In this document: positions 5,633-12,227 of the stretch, piece by piece | Position numbering within the stretch: the first letter of the stretch is position 1 | How the letters are laid out: each line of letters opens with the position of its first letter | Assembly: GCA_964359745.1 (NCBI GenBank) | Contig: CAYHTR010000012.1 | Span: 1-17,783 of the forward strand | Direction of reading: 5' to 3' | Length of the DNA stretch: 17,783 nt | Origin: JANLHG01 sp964359745 | Lineage (GTDB): Bacteria > Patescibacteriota > Minisyncoccia > Phycocordibacterales > PALSA-1337 | Notes under the pieces: model-generated | The model's database searches: none | What the model was told of the DNA's origin: nothing | What the model saw: the letters and a program-made list of their open reading frames with translations, nothing else | Made by a program: the position numbers and the translations under genes

Positions 5633-6501
5633 AATTTTTTGTGCACATTTCTTAACTCTTTATCCGTAATATGGGTATAAATTTGTGTTGTTCCAATATT
5701 AGCGTGACCTAAAAGCATTTGTACTGAACGCAAATCTGCACCATTTCGAAGTAAATCTGTAGCAAAACTATGACGAATTACATGTGGCGTCACTTTTTTT
5801 GAAATTCCCGCCTTAATTGCGTAATATTTTATAATTCGCTCAATAGAACGGGAAGTAAGTCGAGAAGCCGAACGCATTTGCACAAAGAGAGCATCGTCCA
5901 TATCATTTCTTTTATCGAGATATTTTTTAACTGATTTTTTGGCATCCTCTGAGAGAAATACCACTCGTACTTTTTCGCCTTTTCCACGAACAGAAATTTC
6001 GTCTGATTTCAAATTTAATTCTCGTGGCAGACCGCATAACTCTGATACACGCAGTCCAGTTGAAAATAACAACTCTAATATGGCTTTATCTCGCAAACTC
6101 TTTAAATCATCACCTTCTGTAGCTCTCATAAGTCGAGACAATTCTTCCATAGAAATAAGGTCAAGAGAGCGTTCAGGTACTTTGGCAAGTTCAATATATT
6201 CAGAAGAAAGAGAAACAACTCCTCGTCTTGCTAGGTATTTTAAAAAAGAACGAAGAGCGATTAAGTAATAATTCTGAGTTTTTTTCTTTAAAGTGCCATT
6301 TTTATTACCTTGTCTGTTAAGCCATAATCTATACTCACGGATAAGATTTTCAGTAACTTGTTTTGGTTGAGATATTTTCGCGTATTCCAAAAAACGACTT
6401 AAGTAGTGGTCATAATTGCGTATCGTATTTAAACTACGACCTTTTTCAATCTCTACATATTCCAAAAACTGCCGTTTTAAATCCAAGATATTGTGCGACA
6501 T
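5611..6501 (-). CDS. xerC: Tyrosine site-specific recombinase, XerC/XerD type
   Basis: 296 residues from the ATG at 6501. Xer recombinases resolve chromosome dimers at dif during division. The N-terminal SAM-like DNA-binding domain covers roughly residues 1-95. The catalytic domain shows R in STGLRVSEL, K in GKGEKVRV, HVIRH (H-x-x-R), LGHANI (H) and the nucleophile Y in TQIYTHI. The frame opens at 6531, but a TG-T-TACAAT extended -10 (6516-6508, minus) ends 6 nt before the ATG at 6501, and MSHNILDLKRQFLEYVEIEKG is a normal Xer N-terminus, so 6501 is preferred. XerC versus XerD versus a single-recombinase (XerA-like) system cannot be told here. Its 3' end overlaps the convergent heptad-repeat gene by 22 bp. 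Confidence 0.9.
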   Translation of the reverse strand: MSHNILDLKRQFLEYVEIEKGRSLNTIRNYDHYLSRFLEYAKISQPKQVTENLIREYRLWLNRQGNKNGTLKKKTQNYYLIALRSFLKYLARRGVVSLSSEYIELAKVPERSLDLISMEELSRLMRATEGDDLKSLRDKAILELLFSTGLRVSELCGLPRELNLKSDEISVRGKGEKVRVVFLSEDAKKSVKKYLDKRNDMDDALFVQMRSASRLTSRSIERIIKYYAIKAGISKKVTPHVIRHSFATDLLRNGADLRSVQMLLGHANIGTTQIYTHITDKELRNVHKKFHNKSST

Positions 6502-6537
6502 AAGAATATTGTAACAAAAGACAACATTCAAAAATAC

Positions 6538-6565
6538 TTGACAATAAATATAGATATGCTAGACT
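6538..6565 (+). promoter_or_regulatory. Promoter of the structured RNA
   Basis: A perfect -35 TTGACA (6538-6543), 16-bp spacer, and extended -10 TGC-TAGACT (6557-6565). Transcription should start near 6571, exactly where the first long stem begins. It is one of the strongest promoters in the window. Confidence 0.7.
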
Positions 6566-6568
6566 ATT

Positions 6569-6882
6569 AAGCGGAATGATCTTTGAGGAACTTGGCTATA
6601 TGTAGCACCTGTTGACTCACACAAAAAGACATTCCGTTTGGAGACAACACCTATGAATGTTCTCAACTGCAGTCATGGCTTCGCTGCCAATTTTGATTAT
6701 TGCTCTTCCATCGCGCCCGCCGTCGGCCAGGGCAAGTAGCCCACACCGCCAGCCACGCAAACCTGATTAATTAAGATCAGGTAAATGAAAGGATAAACGA
6801 CGAACTACCCAACCAGATTGGGCTCGTAAGGAAAATAACCAACTAACTTTATAGCCACCTCATATGTAGGTGGCTTTTTCTT
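6569..6882 (+). ncRNA. Unrecognised structured RNA (~310 nt) with pseudoknot
   Basis: A discrete unit with a strong promoter (6538-6565) and an intrinsic terminator (6853-6879), much richer in G+C than its surroundings, especially 6700-6760. An H-type pseudoknot is visible at the 5' end: CGGAATG (6572-6578) pairs with CATTCCG (6630-6636), while GTTGACTC (6611-6618) pairs with GAGACAAC (6641-6648) apart from one A-A mismatch. Further hairpins are GCTA-TAGC (6595-6606), GGGC-GCCC (about 6730-6742), CCTGAT-ATCAGG (6762-6781) and CCCAA-TTGGG (6808-6822). It lacks the T-arm of tmRNA, the GAGGAAAGTCC block of RNase P and the SRP tetraloop block. A 28-codon ORF (ATG 6653) ending in TAG exists but looks incidental. 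It may be a free RNA or an attenuating leader of rpsO, which starts 37 nt later. Confidence 0.7.
6853..6882 (+). terminator. Intrinsic terminator of the structured RNA
   Basis: AGCCACCT (6853-6860) pairs with AGGTGGCT (6868-6875) around the loop CATATGT, followed by TTTTTCTT. It separates the RNA from the rpsO promoter. Confidence 0.88.
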
Positions 6883-6909
6883 GCAATCTTAGGTCATTCG
6901 TGCTACTAT
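6881..6909 (+). promoter_or_regulatory. Promoter of rpsO (leaderless)
   Basis: TTGCAA (6881-6886), a 17-bp spacer, then TGC-TACTAT (extended -10, hexamer 6904-6909). Start of transcription is expected at about 6916, 3 nt before the ATG. Its -35 begins in the U-tract of the preceding terminator. Confidence 0.6.
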
Positions 6910-6918
6910 AGACGAGCA

Positions 6919-7188
6919 ATGTTAACAAAAACAAAAAAACAAAGAGTTATAAAGGAAGTGGCTATCCACCCAAAGGATACCGGCTCTCCAGAAGTGCAAA
7001 TTTCAATACTTACAAAACAAATAGAGGAACTTTCAAAACATTTAAAAAAACACGCTAAAGATAATCATTCTAGACGCGGATTGTTAGCAATGGTTGCTAA
7101 TCGTCAAACTCATTTGAAATACCTCGAAAAGAAAAATCCAAAACGATACAACGCTATTATTAAAAAACTAGAACTTAAGAAAAAATAA
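6919..7188 (+). CDS. rpsO: 30S ribosomal protein S15
   Basis: 89 residues, the standard S15 length. S15 binds 16S rRNA early in assembly of the small-subunit platform and contacts 23S rRNA. The hallmarks are complete: DTGSPEVQISILTKQIEELSKHLK, then DNHSRRGLLAMVANRQTHLKYLEKKNPKRYNAIIKKLELKK. The stop codon abuts the ATG of the NYN-domain gene (TAAATG), implying translational coupling. In many bacteria pnp follows rpsO directly; here four small genes stand between. The start is fixed by the promoter spacing and family length. Confidence 0.98.
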   Translation: MLTKTKKQRVIKEVAIHPKDTGSPEVQISILTKQIEELSKHLKKHAKDNHSRRGLLAMVANRQTHLKYLEKKNPKRYNAIIKKLELKKK

Positions 7189-7770
7189 ATGTCAGTCATT
7201 AAACATAAGGAGCAGAGAGTAGGAATTTTCATAGATACCCAAAACCTTTATCATTGTGCTAAAAATCTATACAACGCACGAGTAAATTTTGGTCAAATTG
7301 TTAAAGATGCAGTGGCTGGACGAGCACTCATTCGAGCAGTCGCATATGTAATAACAACGGAAGCAGGGGATGAGAAAGCCTTTTTTGAAGCACTTCAGAA
7401 AATGGGAATTGAGACCAAAACCAAAAACCTACAAATTTTCTCAAGCGGTTCGAAAAAGGCAGATTGGGATGTCGGTCTTGCAGTTGATGCTATTAAATTA
7501 GCGCCAAAGCTTGATACCGTGATTCTTATAACCGGTGACGGCGATTTTGTGCCTTTAATAGAATATTTAAAAATAAACGAAGGTTGTCAGGTAGAAGTCA
7601 TATCATTCGGTAAATCAACTTCATCAAAATTAATAGAAGCAGCTGATGATTTCATTGATCTTGATAATAATCCTAGAAAATACCTATTAGGCGGTCCTCA
7701 ACAAAGAGAGAGAAAACCTCGACAAGCACCCTCACAAAAGATACAATTAGGTGATGAGAAAATTACTTAA
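7189..7770 (+). CDS. NYN-domain (LabA/DUF88-like) putative ribonuclease
   Basis: 193 residues. NYN domains are PIN-like metal-dependent nucleases, generally thought to act on RNA. The acidic metal ligands are visible: D in VGIFIDTQNLY near the N-terminus, the two Asp of KADWDVGLAVDAI, and TGDGDFVPLI, the most conserved family block. A basic, Arg/Gln-rich tail after residue ~165 (QQRERKPRQAPSQK) may bind RNA. The ATG follows the rpsO stop without a gap and the 3' end overlaps hicB, so it belongs to the rpsO transcript. Position between rpsO and pnp fits RNA metabolism, but the substrate is unknown. Domain call is strong. Confidence 0.88.
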   Translation: MSVIKHKEQRVGIFIDTQNLYHCAKNLYNARVNFGQIVKDAVAGRALIRAVAYVITTEAGDEKAFFEALQKMGIETKTKNLQIFSSGSKKADWDVGLAVDAIKLAPKLDTVILITGDGDFVPLIEYLKINEGCQVEVISFGKSTSSKLIEAADDFIDLDNNPRKYLLGGPQQRERKPRQAPSQKIQLGDEKIT

Positions 7771-7990
7771 AAATATTTATGAATATACGGCTTTTTTTGA
7801 AAAAAATGAAAGCAATGGTTATACTGTAACAGTTCCTTCGCTTCCTGGTCTTGTCACAGAGGGCAGAAATCTTGATGATGCTCGCAAAATGGCGACGGAA
7901 GCCATTGAGTGTTATCTTGGCGGAATAGAAAGAAAGCAAATTCCGGTCGAGGGAGATATTGCAAGTATTCGGCTTTCAGTCTTGGTGTAA
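7754..7990 (+). CDS. hicB: HicB-family antitoxin
   Basis: 78 residues from ATG 7754 (a GTG at 7751 is the alternative). HicB antitoxins neutralise HicA, a small mRNA-cleaving toxin. The sequence shows the partial-RNase-H-like HicB fold: YTAFFEKNESNGYTVTVPSLPGLVTEGRNLDDARKMATEAIECYL, with the signature VPSLPG. It ends soon after that domain and shows no C-terminal helix-turn-helix or ribbon-helix-helix, so it is the short HicB form and may not bind DNA by itself. The start lies 17 nt inside the 3' end of the NYN gene; hicA begins one base after its stop. The antitoxin-first order is common for HicBA pairs. Confidence 0.88.
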   Translation: MRKLLKNIYEYTAFFEKNESNGYTVTVPSLPGLVTEGRNLDDARKMATEAIECYLGGIERKQIPVEGDIASIRLSVLV

Positions 7991-7991
7991 T

Positions 7992-8222
7992 ATGCCTAGA
8001 CTCAAGCGCCTGACAGCGAAAGATGTATGTAAAATTTTGCACAGCGTTGGATTCTTTGTACACCACACGCACGGTAGCCATGTGCATTTGAGACATACTG
8101 AAAAAACATATTTGCGTGTCGTAGTGCCGTATCACAATAGAGTTCTTGCGCCGAAAACCTTGAAATCAATTATTGTTCAAGCGGAATTATCAGGAGATGA
8201 AATAAGAAACTTTTTTAACTAA
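7992..8222 (+). CDS. hicA: HicA-family mRNA interferase toxin
   Basis: 76 residues from the ATG at 7992; the frame is open further upstream, but those residues would lie inside hicB and are unlike the family. HicA has a double-stranded-RNA-binding-like fold and cleaves mRNA with a catalytic histidine, here H30 in THGSHVHLRH. Other family blocks are MPRLKRLTAKDVCKILHSVGF, VVVPYHNR (VPxH) and LAPKTLKSIIVQAELSGDEI. The toxin appears intact. It is coupled to hicB (1-nt gap). No dedicated operator or promoter is visible, so expression may depend on the rpsO transcript. Confidence 0.9.
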   Translation: MPRLKRLTAKDVCKILHSVGFFVHHTHGSHVHLRHTEKTYLRVVVPYHNRVLAPKTLKSIIVQAELSGDEIRNFFN

Positions 8223-8224
8223 AT

Positions 8225-8434
8225 ATGACTATAAATGAAATTCTTAAAATTGAAGATGTAACAAAAAAGGTCATTGCTCTACATCAATTTTGTAGTTCAC
8301 AGAAAAAAATGACTGGCACAGAAAAAATAATAAATTCTCTTGAAGATTTTGAGAATGACGTAATGAATGGAGGATTTGATCAATATCTTATAAATAAATC
8401 AGCCGAAGAACACGTAAACGATTTTAATAAATAA
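8225..8434 (+). CDS. Short DUF4375/DMP19-like protein, probably truncated
   Basis: 69 residues beginning 2 nt after the hicA stop. The stretch NSLEDFENDVMNGGFDQYLINKS resembles the core of DUF4375 (DMP19) proteins, whose signature is an acidic helix followed by NGGF-x-Q-Y/F. Family members continue well past this point with another helical segment; here a stop follows 12 residues later, and no other frame downstream restores the similarity. It may be the decayed N-terminal part of a longer gene, or a genuinely short form. No function is known. It is cotranscribed with hicBA by spacing. Confidence 0.5.
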   Translation: MTINEILKIEDVTKKVIALHQFCSSQKKMTGTEKIINSLEDFENDVMNGGFDQYLINKSAEEHVNDFNK

Positions 8435-8487
8435 ATTTATGGCAGGTACAAGCAGAAATTACTATAGCAGATATTAAAAATATCTAT

Positions 8488-8513
8488 AAACCACATCGCT
8501 TCGATGAGGTTTT
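8488..8513 (+). terminator. Terminator abutting the pnp promoter
   Basis: AAACC-A-CATCG pairs with CGATG-A-GGTTT around a CTT loop (one A-A mismatch), followed directly by TTTT. It would end the rpsO-hicA transcript 2 nt before the pnp extended -10. Alternatively the stem could act in the pnp readthrough mRNA as a nuclease-sensitive control element. Confidence 0.65.
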
Positions 8514-8514
8514 A

Positions 8515-8523
8515 TGCTACACT
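8515..8523 (+). promoter_or_regulatory. Extended -10 promoter of pnp
   Basis: TGC-TACACT preceded by TTTTA, nearly the same as the asnB promoter (TTTTATGCTATACT). It ends 9 nt before the pnp ATG, so the mRNA should start within about 3 nt of the start codon. The -35 is poor. Confidence 0.6.
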
Positions 8524-8532
8524 TATAGCATT

Positions 8533-10380
8533 ATGAAAAAGAAAGTATTTTCTATTGAAGTTGGTGGTAAAACATTAACAGCAGAGTTTAATGATTTGGC
8601 AGAGCGCGCAAATGGGTCGGTGCTTATGAAATACGGCAATACTGTCATACTTGCTACTGCCGTGATATCAAAAGAGATAAAAGAAGGAGGAGATTTTTTT
8701 CCACTTACCGTTGATTATGAGGAAAAATTTTACGCATCTGGACAAATTCTGGGTAGTAGATTTGTTCGTAGAGAAGGAAAGCCGTCAGATTTAGCTATTT
8801 TATCAGGTAGAATCGTTGACCGTACAATAAGGCCGCTTTTTGACCAATGGATACGAAATGAAGTGCAAGTTATAATCACAGTCCTTTCACTTGATGAAGA
8901 CGATCCAGATGTCCTTTCTGTAATCGGAGCATCATTAGCACTCAGCATTTCAGAAATACCTTGGAATGGACCAGTAAGTGCTATTCGTATAGGTAAATTA
9001 AAAGAAATTAATGATTTAATTATCAATCCAACATTTTCATGGAGAGAAAACCCTAATTCCGAATTTGAATTAATTGCCTGTGGGAAAGACAAAAAAATAA
9101 GTATGATAGAACTTGGAGGAAATGAAACACAAGAAGATACTGTAAATAAAACACTAACTTTTGCATCTGAAGAATTAGAAAAAATACAAGAATTTCAAAG
9201 AAATATTATTTCAGAAATTGGTAAAGAAAAAATTAAAATTCCAAAACAAGAAGTTTCAAAAGAAATTATTGATCTTTTCAATGAAAATATACAGATAAAA
9301 CTGGAAAATATTGATTCGCTTAAAGAAAAATGGTTATTGTTAATTAAAGAAAAAGCACCAGATGAAAATAAACACCTTGCCGAGAGTTATTTTGATGAAA
9401 TTATAGATAAAAATGTTCATAATCTGGCAATTGATGAAAATAAACGTGCTGATGGACGAAAAATGGACGAAATCCGACCACTTTATGCTCAAGCTGGAGG
9501 TATTTCGCCAATGCTTCATGGTTCAGGAATCTTTTATCGTGGTCAAACCCACATTCTTTCTGCTCTCACCTTAGGTGGTCCAGAGGATTCTCAAATTATT
9601 GATGGAATGGATGAGCAACATAAAAAAAGATTTATGCATCACTATAATTTTCCACCTTTTTCTACTGGAGAAACAGGGAAAACTGGCGGTACAAATAGAC
9701 GAATGATAGGGCACGGCGCTTTAGCAGAAAAAGCTCTTGAACCAATACTCCCAAACAAAGAAATATTCCCATACACTATTCGTATAGTATCCGAAGCACT
9801 TTCATCAAATGGTTCCACTTCAATGGGTTCGGTCTGTGCTTCAACTCTTGCTCTTATGGACGCAGGTGTGCCAATTAAAAAAGTAGTTGCTGGTATCGCT
9901 TCCGGACTTATGATGAGAAATGAAAAAGAATACAAAATACTTACAGATATTCAAGGACCAGAAGATCATTACGGAGATATGGATTTTAAAGTAGCTGGAA
10001 CAAAAAATGGAATTACCGCTATTCAAATGGATGTAAAAGTAGACGGGATCCCTCTTCATATTTTTCCAGAAGCATTTGAAAAAGCTAAAATCGCTAGACA
10101 AAAGATTATTGATGTTATTCTTGCTGAAATTCCAGAACCAAGAAAAGAAATTTCTCCAAAAGCTCCAGAAATCATTGTTGTAAAAATAAAAGTTGAACAA
10201 ATAGGATATGTTATAGGCCCCGGAGGTAAAACCATAAATGGAATCAAAGAAAAAAGCAACGCTGAATCAATAGATATTGAAAAAGACGGAACTATGTTTA
10301 TTACCGGCAAAAACGGTAGTGCAAAACGGGCATTAGAAGAAATTGCAAAATTAATTCAAAAATACAAATCATATGGATGA
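8533..10380 (+). CDS. pnp: Polyribonucleotide nucleotidyltransferase lacking the S1 domain
   Basis: 615 residues against a usual ~700. PNPase degrades RNA 3'-to-5' by phosphorolysis. First RNase-PH-like domain at about 10-140 (EEKFYASGQILGSRFVRREGKPSD-type block), a helical linker, second RNase-PH domain from about 305 (RADGRKMDEIRP, RGQTHILSALTLG, HYNFPPFSTGE, SEALSSNGSTSMGSVCA), and the metal-binding GDMDFKVAG at 481-489. A KH domain follows at about 550-612 (YVIGPGGKTINGI). The protein stops at the end of KH: the S1 RNA-binding domain of normal PNPases is absent. The next gene overlaps the stop by 8 nt and is not S1, so this is not a simple frameshift. The catalytic core looks intact. Confidence 0.95.
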   Translation: MKKKVFSIEVGGKTLTAEFNDLAERANGSVLMKYGNTVILATAVISKEIKEGGDFFPLTVDYEEKFYASGQILGSRFVRREGKPSDLAILSGRIVDRTIRPLFDQWIRNEVQVIITVLSLDEDDPDVLSVIGASLALSISEIPWNGPVSAIRIGKLKEINDLIINPTFSWRENPNSEFELIACGKDKKISMIELGGNETQEDTVNKTLTFASEELEKIQEFQRNIISEIGKEKIKIPKQEVSKEIIDLFNENIQIKLENIDSLKEKWLLLIKEKAPDENKHLAESYFDEIIDKNVHNLAIDENKRADGRKMDEIRPLYAQAGGISPMLHGSGIFYRGQTHILSALTLGGPEDSQIIDGMDEQHKKRFMHHYNFPPFSTGETGKTGGTNRRMIGHGALAEKALEPILPNKEIFPYTIRIVSEALSSNGSTSMGSVCASTLALMDAGVPIKKVVAGIASGLMMRNEKEYKILTDIQGPEDHYGDMDFKVAGTKNGITAIQMDVKVDGIPLHIFPEAFEKAKIARQKIIDVILAEIPEPRKEISPKAPEIIVVKIKVEQIGYVIGPGGKTINGIKEKSNAESIDIEKDGTMFITGKNGSAKRALEEIAKLIQKYKSYG

Positions 10381-11272
10381 ACAGAAAATCCAAAAGATTA
10401 ATGTTAGTTATCCTTTTCAAAAACCTCTTCGCACATTTGAGGGCGATATCGCTGATACAATTAAAGGTCAAAATATATCAGTTGCTAAAATAGCTATAGC
10501 AGAAAAGGTTAAAAAAGAAAAAAGTGATTTAATTTCGCCTGTTCCACCATCTCCTTTATTAAAAAATCTTTTGCTATTTTTTGTTAGTATATTACTGATA
10601 GCTGGCGGATTATATATGTTTTATCAGTTTTATTATGTTCCAAATTCTAAAGTTGTAATTGTAAATAAAACAGTTGTGCCTAATATAATAGTTTCTGATA
10701 TTGACAAAGAAGTAACTATTGAAACAATGCAAGATGAAATAAACAAAGTTTTGCTTCCTGAAAATTCAATCGCTAATCTATATATTACAAAAGGACAAGG
10801 AAATACAAAAAAATTAATAAATGCTCAAGAATTTTTATCATCTCTTAAAGTAAACGCACCGGACCAATTTATACGAACGCTTTTGCCAGATTTTATGTTG
10901 GGAGTGCATAGTTTTAATGGAAATAATCCTTTTATCATTTTAAAAACCACTCTTTATCAAAGCGCTTTTGCCGGAATGTTAAAATGGGAAACGACACTAG
11001 TAGATGATATGAGTGTATTGTTTTCTAAAGCAGTTTCACCACAAAATAGCATTATTACACCAGCACAATCCACTGCGGATATTTTAGTTACTGGCAAGCC
11101 ATTTACAGACCTAGTAATCAAAAACAAAGATGTCCGAGCTCTTACCAATCAATACGGCCGTATTACACTTCTCTACACATTTCTTGATAAAGAAACCATT
11201 CTCATCACAACAAACGAATTCACACTAAAGGAAATATTGAGTAGAATAACAAATAAAAAGTTTGTGCAATAA
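10373..11272 (+). CDS. Single-pass membrane protein of unknown function
   Basis: 299 residues. A soluble, charged N-terminal stretch of about 60 residues is followed by one clear membrane helix at about 63-87 (LLLFFVSILLIAGGLYMFYQF). A ~210-residue domain then follows, probably outside the membrane, with VVIVNKTVVPNIIVSD at its start and FTLKEILSRI near its end. I do not recognise the domain; such anchored hypothetical proteins are common in Parcubacteria-type genomes. The start overlaps the last 8 nt of pnp, so translation is coupled. It closes the transcript before the terminator at 11322-11350. Membrane-inside N-terminus is inferred from the Lys-rich N-terminal side. Confidence 0.8.
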   Translation: MDEQKIQKINVSYPFQKPLRTFEGDIADTIKGQNISVAKIAIAEKVKKEKSDLISPVPPSPLLKNLLLFFVSILLIAGGLYMFYQFYYVPNSKVVIVNKTVVPNIIVSDIDKEVTIETMQDEINKVLLPENSIANLYITKGQGNTKKLINAQEFLSSLKVNAPDQFIRTLLPDFMLGVHSFNGNNPFIILKTTLYQSAFAGMLKWETTLVDDMSVLFSKAVSPQNSIITPAQSTADILVTGKPFTDLVIKNKDVRALTNQYGRITLLYTFLDKETILITTNEFTLKEILSRITNKKFVQ

Positions 11273-11273
11273 A

Positions 11274-11321
11274 CACCCCTCTCTGCGATTACGCAGTTGC
11301 TCCCCTAGCCAGGGGAGATTT
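11274..11321 (+). repeat. REP-like palindromic repeat, copy A
   Basis: Two stacked hairpins, CTGCG-ATTA-CGCAG and TCCCC-TAGCCA-GGGGA, followed by ATTT. It starts 1 nt after the stop of the preceding gene. The reverse complement of copy B (11363-11411) aligns along the full length with scattered differences, so the two are inverted copies of one element family. Confidence 0.7.
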
Positions 11322-11350
11322 AAAAACTAAACACCGAGTGTTTAGTTTTT
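11322..11350. terminator. Intrinsic terminator ending the pnp transcript
   Basis: AAAAACTAAACAC and GTGTTTAGTTTTT form a perfect 13-bp stem with loop CGA. The arms are A-rich and T-rich, so it can end transcription from both sides, fitting its place between convergent genes. It lies exactly between the two REP-like copies. Confidence 0.85.
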
Positions 11351-11362
11351 AGTTAAGAATGG

Positions 11363-11411
11363 AAATCCCCCTTGGCTAAGGGGGTGGCTCTGTAATCAGA
11401 GACGGGGGATG
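11363..11411 (-). repeat. REP-like palindromic repeat, copy B (inverted)
   Basis: On the minus strand the order is the same as in copy A: CATCCCCC, hairpin CTCTG-ATTA-CAGAG, then CCCCC-TTAGCCAA-GGGGG and ATTT. Compensated differences in the stems relative to copy A suggest the hairpins are maintained. It contains the stop codon of the minus-strand membrane protein. Confidence 0.7.
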
Positions 11412-11755
11412 TTATTCTGATTACCCACTTTTCTATTTTTAATTTTTCCATAAATCCAGCCAAAAAATGCCCCTATAACAAACCAAATTATTATCAAAAA
11501 AGACAATCCTAATAATGTCGGCACACCAGTCCCTAACTCTCCAGTAACAGTAAAAAAAATATTTTCTTTTAACCCAAGTAACCCACCCGCTATAACACCT
11601 AAAGGAATCATTGCGATTATTTCAACAAATAATGCAGGAAGTATTATGGAATCCAAGATGTTACTCGTTTTATCCCCAAACGATAATAATATTATAGATA
11701 CTAAAACAACTCCAGAAAATATTAAACCTCCTATTAGCCAATATCTTTTTTTCAT
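11396..11755 (-). CDS. Small three-helix membrane protein of unknown function
   Basis: 119 residues with three hydrophobic segments at about 6-26, 37-62 and 79-103, a positively charged start (MKKR) and a basic C-terminal end (YGKIKNRK). No domain is recognised; the Gly-rich second and third segments (GVIAGGLLGL, GAFFGWIYG) suggest tight helix packing. The last residues (IPRL) and the TGA stop are read from REP-like copy B, so the C-terminus was probably reshaped by insertion of that element. No convincing promoter is visible upstream, and the gene is convergent with the pnp transcript. Confidence 0.65.
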   Translation of the reverse strand: MKKRYWLIGGLIFSGVVLVSIILLSFGDKTSNILDSIILPALFVEIIAMIPLGVIAGGLLGLKENIFFTVTGELGTGVPTLLGLSFLIIIWFVIGAFFGWIYGKIKNRKVGNQNNIPRL

Positions 11756-11815
11756 AAATTTATAAATTAATATTAAACATGTTTCCTTTTTCGTAATTAT
11801 ATCATATTAAAACAG

Positions 11816-11843
11816 TTGCATTTGAATTATCATCTGTTATTAT
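11816..11843 (+). promoter_or_regulatory. Promoter of the DksA-like gene
   Basis: TTGCAT (11816-11821), a 16-bp spacer, then TGT-TATTAT (extended -10, hexamer 11838-11843), ending 7 nt before the ATG at 11851. The transcript should start at the ATG, that is, leaderless. Confidence 0.6.
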
Positions 11844-11850
11844 TGTCCTT

Positions 11851-12216
11851 ATGATAACAATAGATACTAATAAATATAAAAATCAACTTGAAAAGGAATT
11901 AAAAATTGTTACTGATGAACTTAAGAGTGTTGGACATATCAATCCTTCAAACCCTGCCGATTGGGAAGCTAATCCGCCAAAAGACACAGAGGATGATGCT
12001 GATGAAAATATCACTGCCGATAATATTGAAGCATATGAGGATAACAGTGCTATCCTCAAACAACTTGAAATTCGTTTTAATGAAATAAAAGTGGCATTGC
12101 AAAAAATTGCCGACAGAAAATACGGAATATGCGAAAAATGCGGCAAACAAATAGAAGATGAGCGACTTGAAGCAAATCCAGCGGCACCTACTTGTATAGC
12201 GGATATGAAAGATTAA
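11851..12216 (+). CDS. TraR/DksA-family zinc-finger protein (3-Cys variant)
   Basis: 121 residues. DksA-like proteins bind RNA polymerase's secondary channel and tune initiation, often with ppGpp. An N-terminal helical half (acidic, with NPADWEANPPKDTEDDADEN in the loop region) precedes the signature YGICEKCGKQIEDERLEANPAAPTCI. The usual finger is C-x2-C...C-x2-C; here the fourth position is Asp (TCIAD), leaving three Cys, and the protein ends five residues later. Zinc binding may use another ligand or be lost. It lies 11 nt upstream of comM and has its own leaderless promoter. It might be a general DksA-like factor or an unrelated TraR-type regulator; the family call is good. Confidence 0.85.
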   Translation: MITIDTNKYKNQLEKELKIVTDELKSVGHINPSNPADWEANPPKDTEDDADENITADNIEAYEDNSAILKQLEIRFNEIKVALQKIADRKYGICEKCGKQIEDERLEANPAAPTCIADMKD

Positions 12217-12227
12217 TACGCCATAAA

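Noticed and set aside
6653..6739. A 28-codon ORF inside the structured RNA, considered as a tmRNA-type tag peptide or a small protein.
   Set aside because: It lacks an ALAA-like tag end, the RNA has no tRNA-like T-arm, and the region is dominated by stems.
7959..7991. Longer hicA frame starting at 7959.
   Set aside because: The extra residues are the hicB coding region in another frame; MPRLKRLTAKDV at 7992 is the normal HicA start.
8437..8532. Open frame running into pnp, suggesting an earlier pnp start.
   Set aside because: The PNPase N-terminus fits MKKKVFSIEVGGK at 8533 and the promoter lies within the extension.
12192..12227. Upstream TTG start for comM.
   Set aside because: It overlaps the DksA-like gene and gives residues unlike ComM proteins; ATG 12228 matches the family start.
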